A stretch of DNA of 64,000 nt from Aquimarina sp. MAR_2010_214. GTDB taxonomy: Bacteria > Bacteroidota > Bacteroidia > Flavobacteriales > Flavobacteriaceae. Below are positions 11,141 to 19,302 of this stretch, piece after piece. The DNA is taken from positions 2,666,001 through 2,730,000 of the forward strand of contig NZ_PJMS01000001.1 of assembly GCF_002846555.1 (NCBI RefSeq), given 5' to 3'. The stretch's first letter is position 1. Each line of letters begins with the position of its first letter. A program made the translations under genes and the position numbers. The notes beneath the pieces were generated by a model. It was not told the origin of the DNA and searched no databases. It worked only from the letters and a program-made list of their open reading frames with translations.

Positions 11141-11348
11141 ATGTAGCCTCATTTTGCTGTACTATACCTAGTTTTTCACCCTTAAATTGTGATAATCTTT
11201 GACATGCCAGATACTGAAATAATACTAAAAACAAGATTTATCAAGAAGAAGAGGTCAGTCATATTATGACATTGAAAAGCTAAACATAGCTGATAAGTTC
11301 ATCTTTTTTTAATATATTAATACTCTATTAATAATTAAAACTAACAAT

Positions 11349-11597
11349 ATGGAAATAATCGTAACAATTGTTATTGGAGCAGTAGCGGGTTGGCTAGGAG
11401 GTACCATTTATAAGGGTGGTGGCTTAGGTCTCATTGGTAATATTATCGTTGGAATCGTAGGTAGTTATGTAGGATCCTGGCTTTTAGGGAAATTTGGGAT
11501 TCATCTGGGTACTGGTTGGATCGGTGCAATACTTACAGGAGCTATAGGAGCGATAATCATCCTGTTCTTGATCAATTTAATAGTTAAGAAACGATAA
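11349..11597 (+). CDS. GlsB/YeaQ/YmgE family small membrane protein
   Basis: 82 residues made almost entirely of three glycine-rich hydrophobic segments (AVAGWLGGTIYKGGG, IIVGIVGSYVGSWLLG, GAILTGAIGAIIILFL). This matches the transglycosylase-associated/GlsB stress-response membrane family in length and order. Inner-membrane location is expected; role unknown. A likely terminator lies about 80 bp downstream. It is the last ordinary gene before the cassette-like array. Confidence 0.85.
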   Translation: MEIIVTIVIGAVAGWLGGTIYKGGGLGLIGNIIVGIVGSYVGSWLLGKFGIHLGTGWIGAILTGAIGAIIILFLINLIVKKR

Positions 11598-11676
11598 TCA
11601 ATATGCTTACCTATTTTGATTATATAGTTGTATAATCGATAAAAGGGTAAGATAACTTAGATACTAATAATACTAT

Positions 11677-11703
11677 AAAAGCTACCTATTTGGTAGCTTT
11701 TTG
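11677..11703 (+). terminator. Intrinsic terminator after the GlsB-like gene
   Basis: AAAAGCTACC and GGTAGCTTTT pair across a 5-nt loop and run into a T tract. It closes the operon before the cassette-like region. Confidence 0.7.
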
Positions 11704-11813
11704 CATTTTGTATAGGTAAGAAGTTTAGATTTTGTAGGTAATAATATACATAAGATATACCAAATGCTTTTCGGTAAATTAAATCATTATAGTATTTTAG
11801 ATGAAAATAGCAG

Positions 11814-11835
11814 TGTAATAAACGTTTATTATACA
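11814..11835. repeat. Perfect 16-bp palindrome at left edge of the cassette array
   Basis: TAATAAACGTTTATTA (11816-11831) is a perfect palindrome and extends further with one inserted T. It lies about 45 bp before the first GTT-N7-A unit boundary (11877) and matches no neighbouring gene. Possibly an operator or a recombinase-related site; function unproven. Confidence 0.4.
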
Positions 11836-11902
11836 TTTACAAACGATTGTAATTGATCAATTGTTATTATAACATTGTTACCACACATTTGAGAAAAACG
11901 AA

Positions 11903-12685
11903 ATGAATAGAATAATAACGATACTGATTTTAGCAATTTGTTTGACAAGTTGCTCTGACAATAAAATTGAAAAGAAAGGATTTCAAGTAAGCGAAATTTC
12001 AGAAGATGAAAACGGACAAAAGATTGTCGGGCTGAATATTGACTCTCTAAAACTTGAGACACGACCAAGAAATGTACTGCTGACAAATAATCCTGAACAC
12101 AGAATTTCACCAATTTACAAAGTCAATTATAACAAGAAAAACGAATCTTACACAGGCTCAAACTCTTATCACACGAATTGGAACAGCGATTACGAAGACG
12201 GAAACAATTGGAATAACAATTTTATGCCTGGATTTGAGGCTGTTTATGGATATAATTTTGTAAATATTTCTCACTATAATAACCAAACGAAAGAGGAAAA
12301 CAAACTATTTGAAAAACCAGTACTAATCAAAACACTTTACTATCCTGCTTTCACAAAAGACACTCTGAATTTTGAATCTGTAAATCGAAAATATTATATG
12401 GTTTCTGTTTATGACGAAGATTCTAATAAAGATGGTTTTATAAATGTAAAAGATTTGAGAAAATTCTATCATTTTGATATTGAAGGAAAAAACAAACGGA
12501 ATTTAATTCCTGCAAATTATTCCGTAATGAGTTCGGAATATGATTCAGCAAATGATTTTATGTATGTATTTGCAAAATCTGACAAAAACCAAAACGGACA
12601 AATGGAACAGAATGAACCGACAGATATATTTTGGATTGATTTAAAGAATCCAGAAAATGTCGGAATTCAATATAAAACGAAATAA
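11903..12685 (+). CDS. Lipoprotein with two EF-hand-like loops (cassette unit 1)
   Basis: 260 residues; signal ends AICLTSC, so a lipid-anchored periplasmic or surface protein. Two calcium-loop-like segments are visible: DEDSNKDGFINVKDL (about 171-185) and DKNQNGQMEQNEP (about 231-243). No enzyme family recognised. It is the only gene of unit 1, with its start 26 nt from the GTT boundary and its stop just before the GTGTGGTAAC end box. Function unknown. Confidence 0.75.
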   Translation: MNRIITILILAICLTSCSDNKIEKKGFQVSEISEDENGQKIVGLNIDSLKLETRPRNVLLTNNPEHRISPIYKVNYNKKNESYTGSNSYHTNWNSDYEDGNNWNNNFMPGFEAVYGYNFVNISHYNNQTKEENKLFEKPVLIKTLYYPAFTKDTLNFESVNRKYYMVSVYDEDSNKDGFINVKDLRKFYHFDIEGKNKRNLIPANYSVMSSEYDSANDFMYVFAKSDKNQNGQMEQNEPTDIFWIDLKNPENVGIQYKTK

Positions 12686-12689
12686 AAAC

Positions 12690-12827
12690 GTGTGGTAACA
12701 ACGTATAAAATTAATTGCTTGGTACGAGCCTACTTACGAAAACCCTCGCGGATTTTCTATTCGGTTTGTATTTGCTAAATTCGTTGCTAAACCACGCAAC
12801 TAATCTTATACAAGACCGTTAGCAAAC
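12690..12827 (+). repeat. Cassette-junction palindrome E1
   Basis: Begins GTGTGGTAAC, ends GTTAGCAAAC. Inner arms pair imperfectly: GTATAA (from 12703) with TTATAC, and ATTAATTGCTTGGT with the complement of ACCACGCAACTAAT. The first box complements the start of unit 1 (GTTACCACAC, 11877-11886) in all ten positions. Confidence 0.75.
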
Positions 12828-12838
12828 ATAAAGAATCA

Positions 12839-13885
12839 GTGAGCAAAATATTTATTCTGAATATATTATTGTGTTTTTCATATCTGAACGGAATCGCTCA
12901 GATAAATAAAAGTGAGTTGTTCGGTTTATGGACAAAAACTAAAATTGACATGAAAGATGGAAGTCAGTTTGTTTCTTATTATCCTTCTGACAAAAGATAT
13001 ATAGAATTTGATTTTAGAGAAAATCAGTATCTCTTTAACATCTATCCAGCGATACAAGGAAAGGAAGCTAATTATAGCTATGTTTTAAACGGTAATAGAA
13101 TAATTGTTTCCCAAAATTTTGAATACGTAATCGAAAAGCTTGATCAGGAATTACTTATCATTGTTGAACGAATGGAGGGTCTCTCTGATGACAAGCTAAA
13201 AAGATACTATCTTACTAGAAAAAGTACTTTAAGAAATCAATTTGAAAAAAAACAAAATGATTCAACTTTGAATGCCACTCAGTTTTACACTCCAAAATAT
13301 AAAGGAAACCTAACCCTGGATTTAAATAAAAAGTTAAAAAAACAATTAGGTATTGTATTAGCATCAGGAACCTTAACTCTCCAAGTTAAAACCAAAACTT
13401 CCATAACAACAGTTTCAAACAGTGAAAGCACAAATGATAAATTAACAAATTCTATTATTAAAACTTTAGAAAAATCTTTTAAAAAATGGGACTTAAAAGG
13501 CTTCGAAGATTATAAAGAAATAATTATTCCATTTATAATTTCTGTTAAGAATAAAGGTAGGTCAAGAATATGTAAGATTAAGCTTTTTTCTCAATCAATT
13601 GATGATCTTAATGCAGATTATGGAAAACCTTATGAGAATATGACTGAAAGCGGAAAATATTTCGATCTTGGAATTAAATCATACTCCGAAAGTTCATATG
13701 AAAAAGCAATAAAATACTTTTCTAAAAGTATTGAATGGGATCACTCCTTTATTGATGCTTTATACAATAGAGCCGCTTCATATTATGCAAATAATCAACA
13801 AAACTTAGCTTGCAAGGATTGGCAAAGATTGACACAACTAGGACAAGTAAAGGGTAAAGAACTCATGGATAAGCACTGTAAATAA
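12839..13885 (+). CDS. Exported protein with C-terminal TPR-like region (cassette unit 2)
   Basis: 348 residues from a GTG start. The N-terminal signal peptide ends near LNGIAQ. Residues ~25-125 look lipocalin-like (GLWTKTKIDM ... YVLNGNRIIVSQ). The middle resembles a TonB/energy-transducer C-terminal fold, weakly. Residues ~280-345 form a tetratricopeptide-like pair (YEKAIKYFSKSIEWD ... DALYNRAASYY). The start is 21 nt after the unit boundary. Function unknown. Confidence 0.7.
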   Translation: MSKIFILNILLCFSYLNGIAQINKSELFGLWTKTKIDMKDGSQFVSYYPSDKRYIEFDFRENQYLFNIYPAIQGKEANYSYVLNGNRIIVSQNFEYVIEKLDQELLIIVERMEGLSDDKLKRYYLTRKSTLRNQFEKKQNDSTLNATQFYTPKYKGNLTLDLNKKLKKQLGIVLASGTLTLQVKTKTSITTVSNSESTNDKLTNSIIKTLEKSFKKWDLKGFEDYKEIIIPFIISVKNKGRSRICKIKLFSQSIDDLNADYGKPYENMTESGKYFDLGIKSYSESSYEKAIKYFSKSIEWDHSFIDALYNRAASYYANNQQNLACKDWQRLTQLGQVKGKELMDKHCK

Positions 13886-13893
13886 CAAACATT

Positions 13894-14967
13894 TTGAAAA
13901 AAAACATCTTCATAAAGGCTTTAGAGATTGGGTATAATAATCCTAAAGGAATCTCATACAATAAAACTAAAGAGAATTTGAATTATAAATTTGATTCTGA
14001 CTTAGAAGAATTCAATTTTAAGTTATGGTTCTATCATAATTTCTTCAATGATAAAACAGAACCAAAAATTATTTCTCACAAAAATTCTTCAAATCCTGGT
14101 TATCAAATAACATTTTCCTCAAGACATCAATTAGAGCCATTTGACAATGATCTCTCTTTTCTTAAAGGAGAAGCTTTAAATAAATATATTGACTTTTTAG
14201 AGCTTGAAAGAACAAGAAAATCATCAAGAAAGGCTTCTTGGTTTTCCTTAATAGCAATAATTTTTGCAGCTATTGGAATTATAGTTCCTCAATATTGTAA
14301 TAATAAAACATCTGATCAAACCAATAACAATATTGATCCAAAACAAACTAAATTTGAAAAAATCCTAGGAAAAGAAAATAGTGAAACTTTAGATTATCTA
14401 GTTTCAAATTTCGAAAATGACTTTTTAAAAAATCTATACCCAAATCTTGAACTTGAGCAAGCTTATAAAAGATTCTTAACAGAATTAAAGGATAATAAAA
14501 CTGATCATTGGCGCGAAATATCTAAAAAAAGTAAAATCCGATTTCAAAAAAGTAAATTAAAGCTAGAAATCTATAGTTATCCTGATTCTGTATGGATTGA
14601 AAAAGACACTGCAAAACTGACTTTAAAAAGCTCACCAATGATTAAAAGAAGATACAAATACTTAACTGAGGATGGTACATTTGAGTATCGAAATTCAGAA
14701 TCATCCTTTAATTACAAAAAAGGTGCGAATATTGATTCAATTATAGAACTGCAAAAAACTTGGAGAGATATAAATTATGTCGGTAAGTTTTGGAAAGCGT
14801 TAAAAGAAACGGGAAATGACAATGATTTTATCATTAAGTATTTAGATATGATTAATGTGGCTGGACCAATTCAACCTGAATTGATGACAAGGGAGATGTT
14901 AGATTTTGATATAGATTATTCTGACTACCTGATTAAAAGAATAATAGTGACAGAATTCGCATACTAA
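13894..14967 (+). CDS. Hypothetical protein with one membrane segment (cassette unit 2, second gene)
   Basis: 357 residues from a TTG start, 8 bp after the previous stop. One hydrophobic segment around residues 117-135 (SLIAIIFAAIGIIVPQY) separates a ~110-residue cytoplasmic part from a charged C-terminal part. No family recognised. Upstream bases TAACAAACATTTTGAAA resemble the start of unit 3 (GCAAACATTTGAAAA), which also uses a TTG start, so a palindrome may have been lost between these two genes. Confidence 0.65.
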   Translation: MKKNIFIKALEIGYNNPKGISYNKTKENLNYKFDSDLEEFNFKLWFYHNFFNDKTEPKIISHKNSSNPGYQITFSSRHQLEPFDNDLSFLKGEALNKYIDFLELERTRKSSRKASWFSLIAIIFAAIGIIVPQYCNNKTSDQTNNNIDPKQTKFEKILGKENSETLDYLVSNFENDFLKNLYPNLELEQAYKRFLTELKDNKTDHWREISKKSKIRFQKSKLKLEIYSYPDSVWIEKDTAKLTLKSSPMIKRRYKYLTEDGTFEYRNSESSFNYKKGANIDSIIELQKTWRDINYVGKFWKALKETGNDNDFIIKYLDMINVAGPIQPELMTREMLDFDIDYSDYLIKRIIVTEFAY

Positions 14968-14972
14968 AGTAC

Positions 14973-15146
14973 GTTTGCTAACACCAAGTATGTGATCATA
15001 GCAATTAAGTGATAACCTAAAGATTCTTGTATATTTGCTATGGCGCAAAGATTTTATGATGAGAAAATTATAAAATCTGCGCAGATAAATCGATGGCAAG
15101 GTAACATTTTGCTCTGCTACGACACATACTTATAACGTTAGCAAAC
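14973..15146 (+). repeat. Cassette-junction palindrome E2
   Basis: Begins GTTTGCTAAC (14973-14982) and ends GTTAGCAAAC (15137-15146). Outer arms AAGTATGTG/CACATACTT pair. An inner hairpin joins GCGCAAAGATTTTAT with ATAAAATCTGCGC. It carries TATATTTG (15030-15037), matching the Bacteroidota -7 promoter consensus TAnnTTTG. 163 bp (14977-15139) read identical to 17539-17701 in E5. Confidence 0.8.
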
Positions 15147-15148
15147 AT

Positions 15149-15577
15149 TTGAAAAAATTGAAATTAAAATATTCTGAATCTCATCCTTTAAAATCCTATG
15201 TCTTGAATGAACAATTCTTGACAAAAACTGAATTTATTGACAAGTATGAGAATTTTCAATGGCTGGATTTACTAAAACTTCAGCTTAGTGCGAATGAAAA
15301 TCAAATACATTGTTCACCTTCATTGAACATAGAAGATGATAATGGGAATGGAGTATTTGTGTCCATTGTTGGAGAATTAAACGAATATGAATTCTATATC
15401 TGCTATAAAAGACCTATAACTCGAAAAAAGAAAAAATGGTTTGGACTTGTAGAATATGACTATTACGACAAGAATTTTTGTAGTGTAATTCCAGAACAAA
15501 CAAAACAAGACGGACTTAACGCGTTTATGCTGTTTTATGAAAAGAATTACGAAGAATTGGAAGAAAAATGGGGATAA
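15149..15577 (+). CDS. Hypothetical cytoplasmic protein (cassette unit 3)
   Basis: 142 residues from a TTG start only 12 nt after the GTT boundary. No signal peptide or membrane segment. Mixed alpha/beta with a basic stretch RPITRKKKKWFGLVEYDYYD near residues 89-108. Not recognised. The TTG start is inferred from the open frame; the first ATG-type alternatives would shorten it substantially. Its stop lies 3 bp before the ATTTGCTAAC end box. Confidence 0.55.
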   Translation: MKKLKLKYSESHPLKSYVLNEQFLTKTEFIDKYENFQWLDLLKLQLSANENQIHCSPSLNIEDDNGNGVFVSIVGELNEYEFYICYKRPITRKKKKWFGLVEYDYYDKNFCSVIPEQTKQDGLNAFMLFYEKNYEELEEKWG

Positions 15578-15580
15578 AAC

Positions 15581-15757
15581 ATTTGCTAACATCATATATA
15601 AAATCAAAGCAAAGTTTAGTGCTAGATCGAAAGGTCATTCCTTTTTGCAGTGGCGCTAGATTTTTATAAATTGAATAAGAAATAAAAATGCGCAGATAAA
15701 TCGATTGGTTCAGGCTTGCTTGCCTTGCTCCGATTCATATATTTGGCGTTAGCCGTA
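15581..15757 (+). repeat. Cassette-junction palindrome E3
   Basis: Begins ATTTGCTAAC and ends GTTAGCCGTA (15748-15757). ATATAT and AATC/AGCAA arms pair across the element. It shares GCGCAGATAAATCGAT with E2 and E5. The first box complements nine positions of the unit 3 start. Confidence 0.75.
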
Positions 15758-15780
15758 ATTTACAAGCACAGAGAAGATAA

Positions 15781-16776
15781 ATGACCGAATTATATAAAAT
15801 CGATGAATTAAAAGAGCTTGAAGACTTCCTAAGAAGTCAAAAAGACACAGACAAACTTAGAGAAACACTTATTTCGGAATTTTTGAAATACTCAGATTAC
15901 AAAAATGTAACTGATTGGAATAAAGCAGTGAAAATTTGCGAAAGTCTTGCAATTATAGGTTGGGGAAATTATGAACCTTTGGAAGCCCTAAGAGGAAAGT
16001 TCTTTAATGGAAACCCAATGACATTCTTTCTGAACAAATTAGGTGAATGCAGATTTGTTGATGCAATTTGGTCAAAACGAAAAACAGGATTTACAATGGA
16101 GCAAGGCAGGACTTCCTACCACGTTAGTCCTAACCAAATAGATGAAAAAGAGACTATATTATCTGAATATGAAACTAAAGAAGATATTCAAGATTTAAAA
16201 ATCGAAAGTCAACGAAATTGGGCACCTAAAAACCCTATTTGGATAGAACGAGGAATTAGTAATTGTTATGATAACTCAAAATCCGTTATAGAAAGTATTC
16301 AAAATGAACTACAGCCTACCTTGAATACAAAAATGCGACCAGAAAAATATGGAAATTCAATAAATAGAATAATTATAAACAATTCTCATAGTTTTTTCGA
16401 TAATGCTCATTGTAAGACCAATTATATTATTTCAAAAAGCGAAAAAAAAATATCAAATCAAAAAGCTTGGGAAGAATTACACAAAATGTATCCAAAAGAA
16501 GAAATTGAACAAAACGGATATTACTTAAGAAACAGATTTGAATATGGACCTTTTAGAAAAGATACAGGTAAAGTAAAAGCAAATATTCATTTTGAAAAAG
16601 AATTTAGTGAACTGAATCATAAAGAACAAAAGGAAAAATTTAGTGAATACACCTTGGTTGTACTGAATACTATAGTTGATAAATTAAAAAAGAAAAAGTT
16701 GAACTATAATTTTGACTTGATGCTCGAGGACTTCTCTTCAATCTTAAATGAATGGAAGCAGAAAAACTACGGCTAA
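15781..16776 (+). CDS. Hypothetical protein (cassette unit 4)
   Basis: 331 residues, no signal peptide or membrane segment. N-terminal helical part (about 1-60), then a W/G-containing segment IIGWGNYEPLEALRGKFFNG (~59-78) and a charged Lys-rich C-terminal third. No family recognised. Its TAA stop (16774-16776) lies inside the TACGGCTAAC end box, so gene and recombination box overlap, as is common for tightly packed cassettes. Confidence 0.65.
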   Translation: MTELYKIDELKELEDFLRSQKDTDKLRETLISEFLKYSDYKNVTDWNKAVKICESLAIIGWGNYEPLEALRGKFFNGNPMTFFLNKLGECRFVDAIWSKRKTGFTMEQGRTSYHVSPNQIDEKETILSEYETKEDIQDLKIESQRNWAPKNPIWIERGISNCYDNSKSVIESIQNELQPTLNTKMRPEKYGNSINRIIINNSHSFFDNAHCKTNYIISKSEKKISNQKAWEELHKMYPKEEIEQNGYYLRNRFEYGPFRKDTGKVKANIHFEKEFSELNHKEQKEKFSEYTLVVLNTIVDKLKKKKLNYNFDLMLEDFSSILNEWKQKNYG

Positions 16777-16968
16777 CACGGTGCTATAAAACATAGCTAA
16801 TAAGTGCTTAACCGAAAGGTTTGTGTATATTTAGAAAGTCTGCCAAATTTTTAATTTGAATTTAAAATAAAAAAATTAAATCAAAATATAAAAATTTAGC
16901 TCCGTGCTAAATCGAAAATGTAGTATCTTTTTTCACGCTACGTTTCATACACTGAGCCGTTAGCCTAT
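16768..16968 (+). repeat. Cassette-junction palindrome E4
   Basis: Begins TACGGCTAAC (16768-16777), ends GTTAGCCTAT (16959-16968). At 201 bp it is the longest intact copy. ACATAGC pairs with GCTACGT near the arms, and the interior is A/T rich. It contains TATATTTA at 16826-16833. The first box complements the unit 4 start in ten of ten positions. Confidence 0.75.
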
Positions 16969-16971
16969 ATT

Positions 16972-17538
16972 ATGAAAAAAAAACATATCGCAATATTAAT
17001 AATTGTCTTGAACCAATCATTGTCTTTTGCTTGTAGCTGCGATTGGGGAGGGAATTTTATAAAAGCCTCAATATATAGTGACGTGATTGTAAAAGCAAAA
17101 GTAATTCAATTCAACTTTCATCTACCAAATGGGAAAGTTTATACAAATCAAGAGGAACTCAATAAGTATCTTAAAACGAATCCAGATTTCAAACCAGTCA
17201 ATATTGGAGCAGCAATGCTAGTCGAACTCATCGAAACGATAAAAGGAATTGAGCAAAGAAAAACTTTCGAAATTTATGGAATGAGTGGATTGGATTGTAG
17301 ACAAAGCCTTCACATTTTTGAGATAGGAAAAGTATATATCTTATCAATTGATAGAAGTAAAAAAACTAAATATACTCCGCCAAATGAAGACGAAGAAGAT
17401 TATATGATTGGAGGTTGTTCTGAACATTCTCTTGAATTTATTGAGGAGAAAAATAAAGTAAGAGGTTACATTAAGAGACATTATTCAAGGCGATTGATAA
17501 ATTACAATTATAAAAAGCTTCTGAAAAAAATAACATAG
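16972..17538 (+). CDS. Exported Cys-containing protein, possibly NTR/TIMP-like (cassette unit 5)
   Basis: 188 residues with a signal peptide; the mature protein would begin near CSCDWGGNF after SLSFA. Later cysteines occur in GLDCRQSL and GGCSEHSLEF. The CSC start plus the AKVIQF and GKVYILS strands resemble bacterial netrin/TIMP-like domains; this is a resemblance by eye, not a proven match. The start is 13 nt from the unit boundary and its stop overlaps the ATAGGCTAAC end box. Confidence 0.65.
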   Translation: MKKKHIAILIIVLNQSLSFACSCDWGGNFIKASIYSDVIVKAKVIQFNFHLPNGKVYTNQEELNKYLKTNPDFKPVNIGAAMLVELIETIKGIEQRKTFEIYGMSGLDCRQSLHIFEIGKVYILSIDRSKKTKYTPPNEDEEDYMIGGCSEHSLEFIEEKNKVRGYIKRHYSRRLINYNYKKLLKKIT

Positions 17539-17708
17539 GCTAACACCAAGTATGTGATCATAGCAATTAAGTGATAACCTAAAGATTCTTGTATATTTGC
17601 TATGGCGCAAAGATTTTATGATGAGAAAATTATAAAATCTGCGCAGATAAATCGATGGCAAGGTAACATTTTGCTCTGCTACGACACATACTTATAACGT
17701 TGTATGGA
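17535..17708 (+). repeat. Cassette-junction palindrome E5 (near-duplicate of E2)
   Basis: Begins ATAGGCTAAC (17535-17544) and ends GTTGTATGGA. The 163 bp from GCTAAC to AACGTT read identical to E2, while the flanking heptamers differ. It contains TATATTTG at 17592-17599. Outer ends of this element do not pair beyond AAC/GTT, whereas each pairs with the far end of its own unit. Confidence 0.8.
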
Positions 17709-17716
17709 ATTAAAAA

Positions 17717-18151
17717 ATGGAGGACTGGAAATTAGAAAGAATTTATATTTGGTTAAGAGTTGCAAGCATAATTGAGCCGGAAAGAAATGTGAAGTTTTTT
17801 GTTGATAAAGAAGATAAATTACTTTTCAATCTTATTCAAAAAAATGATGAATGGTCAATGGTTTTGAATTATGAAATTGAAGTTAACTATTCTGAAGAGG
17901 ATATTCTGATTCTGAAAGAAAAAATGGAACACGTAAAAAAGGGTAAAAGTAGGATTATTGAAATTCCGAAATTAGCGCAGTCTCATATTGATGAAATTGA
18001 AAAAACTAAGCTGGATTATAAATCAGGGAATAAGAATGGAATGGATATATGGGAGCACGAAAAAATAGTTTATGGAAATCCAACTGACTTTGTTACTAAT
18101 TGGTTAAGTGGAATTGGAATTATAGTTGAGGATACTAAACTGATTGGATAA
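17717..18151 (+). CDS. Hypothetical cytoplasmic protein (cassette unit 6)
   Basis: 144 residues, no signal peptide. N-terminal MEDWKLERIYIWLRVAS, then a beta-rich part and an acidic/basic helix (EDILILKEKMEHVKKGKS). Not recognised. It is preceded by an 18-nt gap from the GTT boundary and followed by the CATACAAC end box at 18164. Confidence 0.6.
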   Translation: MEDWKLERIYIWLRVASIIEPERNVKFFVDKEDKLLFNLIQKNDEWSMVLNYEIEVNYSEEDILILKEKMEHVKKGKSRIIEIPKLAQSHIDEIEKTKLDYKSGNKNGMDIWEHEKIVYGNPTDFVTNWLSGIGIIVEDTKLIG

Positions 18152-18161
18152 TTAAAATAAA

Positions 18162-18339
18162 GGCATACAACACGATATATGATGTCATAGCTGATTAGTG
18201 ATTAATCGATTAGTCCTTGTATATTTATAAAGGCGCAGTGATTTTAAAGCTGAAAAAAAGGAATAAAATCTACGTAGAAGTGTCCAAGGTTAGGTAACAA
18301 TTTTCCCAATTACGACACATATATTAAACGTTACCTGTA
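18162..18339 (+). repeat. Cassette-junction palindrome E6
   Basis: Begins GGCATACAAC, ends GTTACCTGTA (18330-18339). The ATATATG/CATATAT arms pair, with GTCATAGC opposite a partly matching GACA stretch. It contains TATATTTA at 18220-18227 and GGCGCAG, shared with other copies. The CATACAAC box complements the first eight bases of unit 6. Confidence 0.75.
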
Positions 18340-18351
18340 ATTACCAAAACT

Positions 18352-19293
18352 ATGAAATTCGAAGAAGCATATTCTAGTGAGTTAAACGATTATCTAACAC
18401 CTTATGAAGCTCGAGATTTATACTTCAATGAAGAATCTGATTTTCATTCAGAAAAACTATCTTTTAACTGTCCTAGTGAAAAATGTCGAATTCCATTAAC
18501 TCCAGTTGCTATTTATAGACCTGACAAGACAAAAACCAAAATACATTTTAGAACTAAAGTAAAAGAAATACACCTTTCTGAATGTGAATATTATTATGAC
18601 TTAACAGAATATAATGAAATATCTGAGAAAAATAATAAAGTTTTAAATCAACAAAAAAACACATTATTACCTACAGAGTTACAATTAGAAAAACCGATAA
18701 GAAAGAAATCGGAATATATAAAGGCAGAAAATTCAGAAAAAACATTTGTAGAAAAAAAAGTAAATCTAAACCTAATTAATGCTACTAATTCGAGAAGAAA
18801 GACAAATAGTAAAACACCATATTTAGAACATATTATAGATTGTTATGAGGGTTTCCCTGAAAAAGAACTCAAAAATCACTCTTTAACAATTGGAACAAAA
18901 ACAAAAAAGTTTTTTTATTGCTTTAAGAAAATTGAATATTTCCAAGATGAAACAGGTTTAATATATTGGGGAGAAATCAAAAATTTAAAGAAATATGGAG
19001 AAAACTATAGAATTGATTTTATAAAAAAAGCTTGGGTTAATAAAAAACCTATTGCAATATGCATTTATATAAAATCAGAAACTATTAATGCATATAATAA
19101 AAAAGAACAATTTCTATCAGTATTAGATTATTTGACAACATTTAAAGATAATATAAGATGTTATTTTGTTGCATCATACCCTGAACTTAAAACTATTAAA
19201 AGAGACAACAAAGCCCCATTTAATACATTTGATGTGAAAATTGAAAACTTAGAACATTTAGTATTCCGTTTTGATAAAGAAATTGAAGAATAA
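18352..19293 (+). CDS. Hypothetical protein with CoiA-like Cys/His N-terminus (cassette unit 7)
   Basis: 313 residues, no signal peptide. Residues ~39-77 show FNCPSEKCRIPLTPV, then KIHFRTK and SECEYY. This Cys-x4-Cys ... His ... Cys spacing is like the zinc-binding N-terminal region of CoiA-type DNA-associated proteins. The remainder (about 155-313) is a separate mixed domain that I do not recognise. A nucleic-acid or defence role is possible but unproven. The start is 22 nt from the GTTACCTGTA boundary. Confidence 0.6.
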   Translation: MKFEEAYSSELNDYLTPYEARDLYFNEESDFHSEKLSFNCPSEKCRIPLTPVAIYRPDKTKTKIHFRTKVKEIHLSECEYYYDLTEYNEISEKNNKVLNQQKNTLLPTELQLEKPIRKKSEYIKAENSEKTFVEKKVNLNLINATNSRRKTNSKTPYLEHIIDCYEGFPEKELKNHSLTIGTKTKKFFYCFKKIEYFQDETGLIYWGEIKNLKKYGENYRIDFIKKAWVNKKPIAICIYIKSETINAYNKKEQFLSVLDYLTTFKDNIRCYFVASYPELKTIKRDNKAPFNTFDVKIENLEHLVFRFDKEIEE

Positions 19294-19302
19294 ACAACAA
19301 TC

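Noticed and set aside
14973..15146. Junction palindromes as simple MITE or insertion-sequence ends
   Set aside because: The variable ends match across the enclosed gene rather than across the palindrome, and no target-site duplication is seen.
12839..18151. Toxin-antitoxin pairs among cassette genes
   Set aside because: Only unit 2 holds two genes, both over 340 residues, with no recognisable toxin or antitoxin motif.
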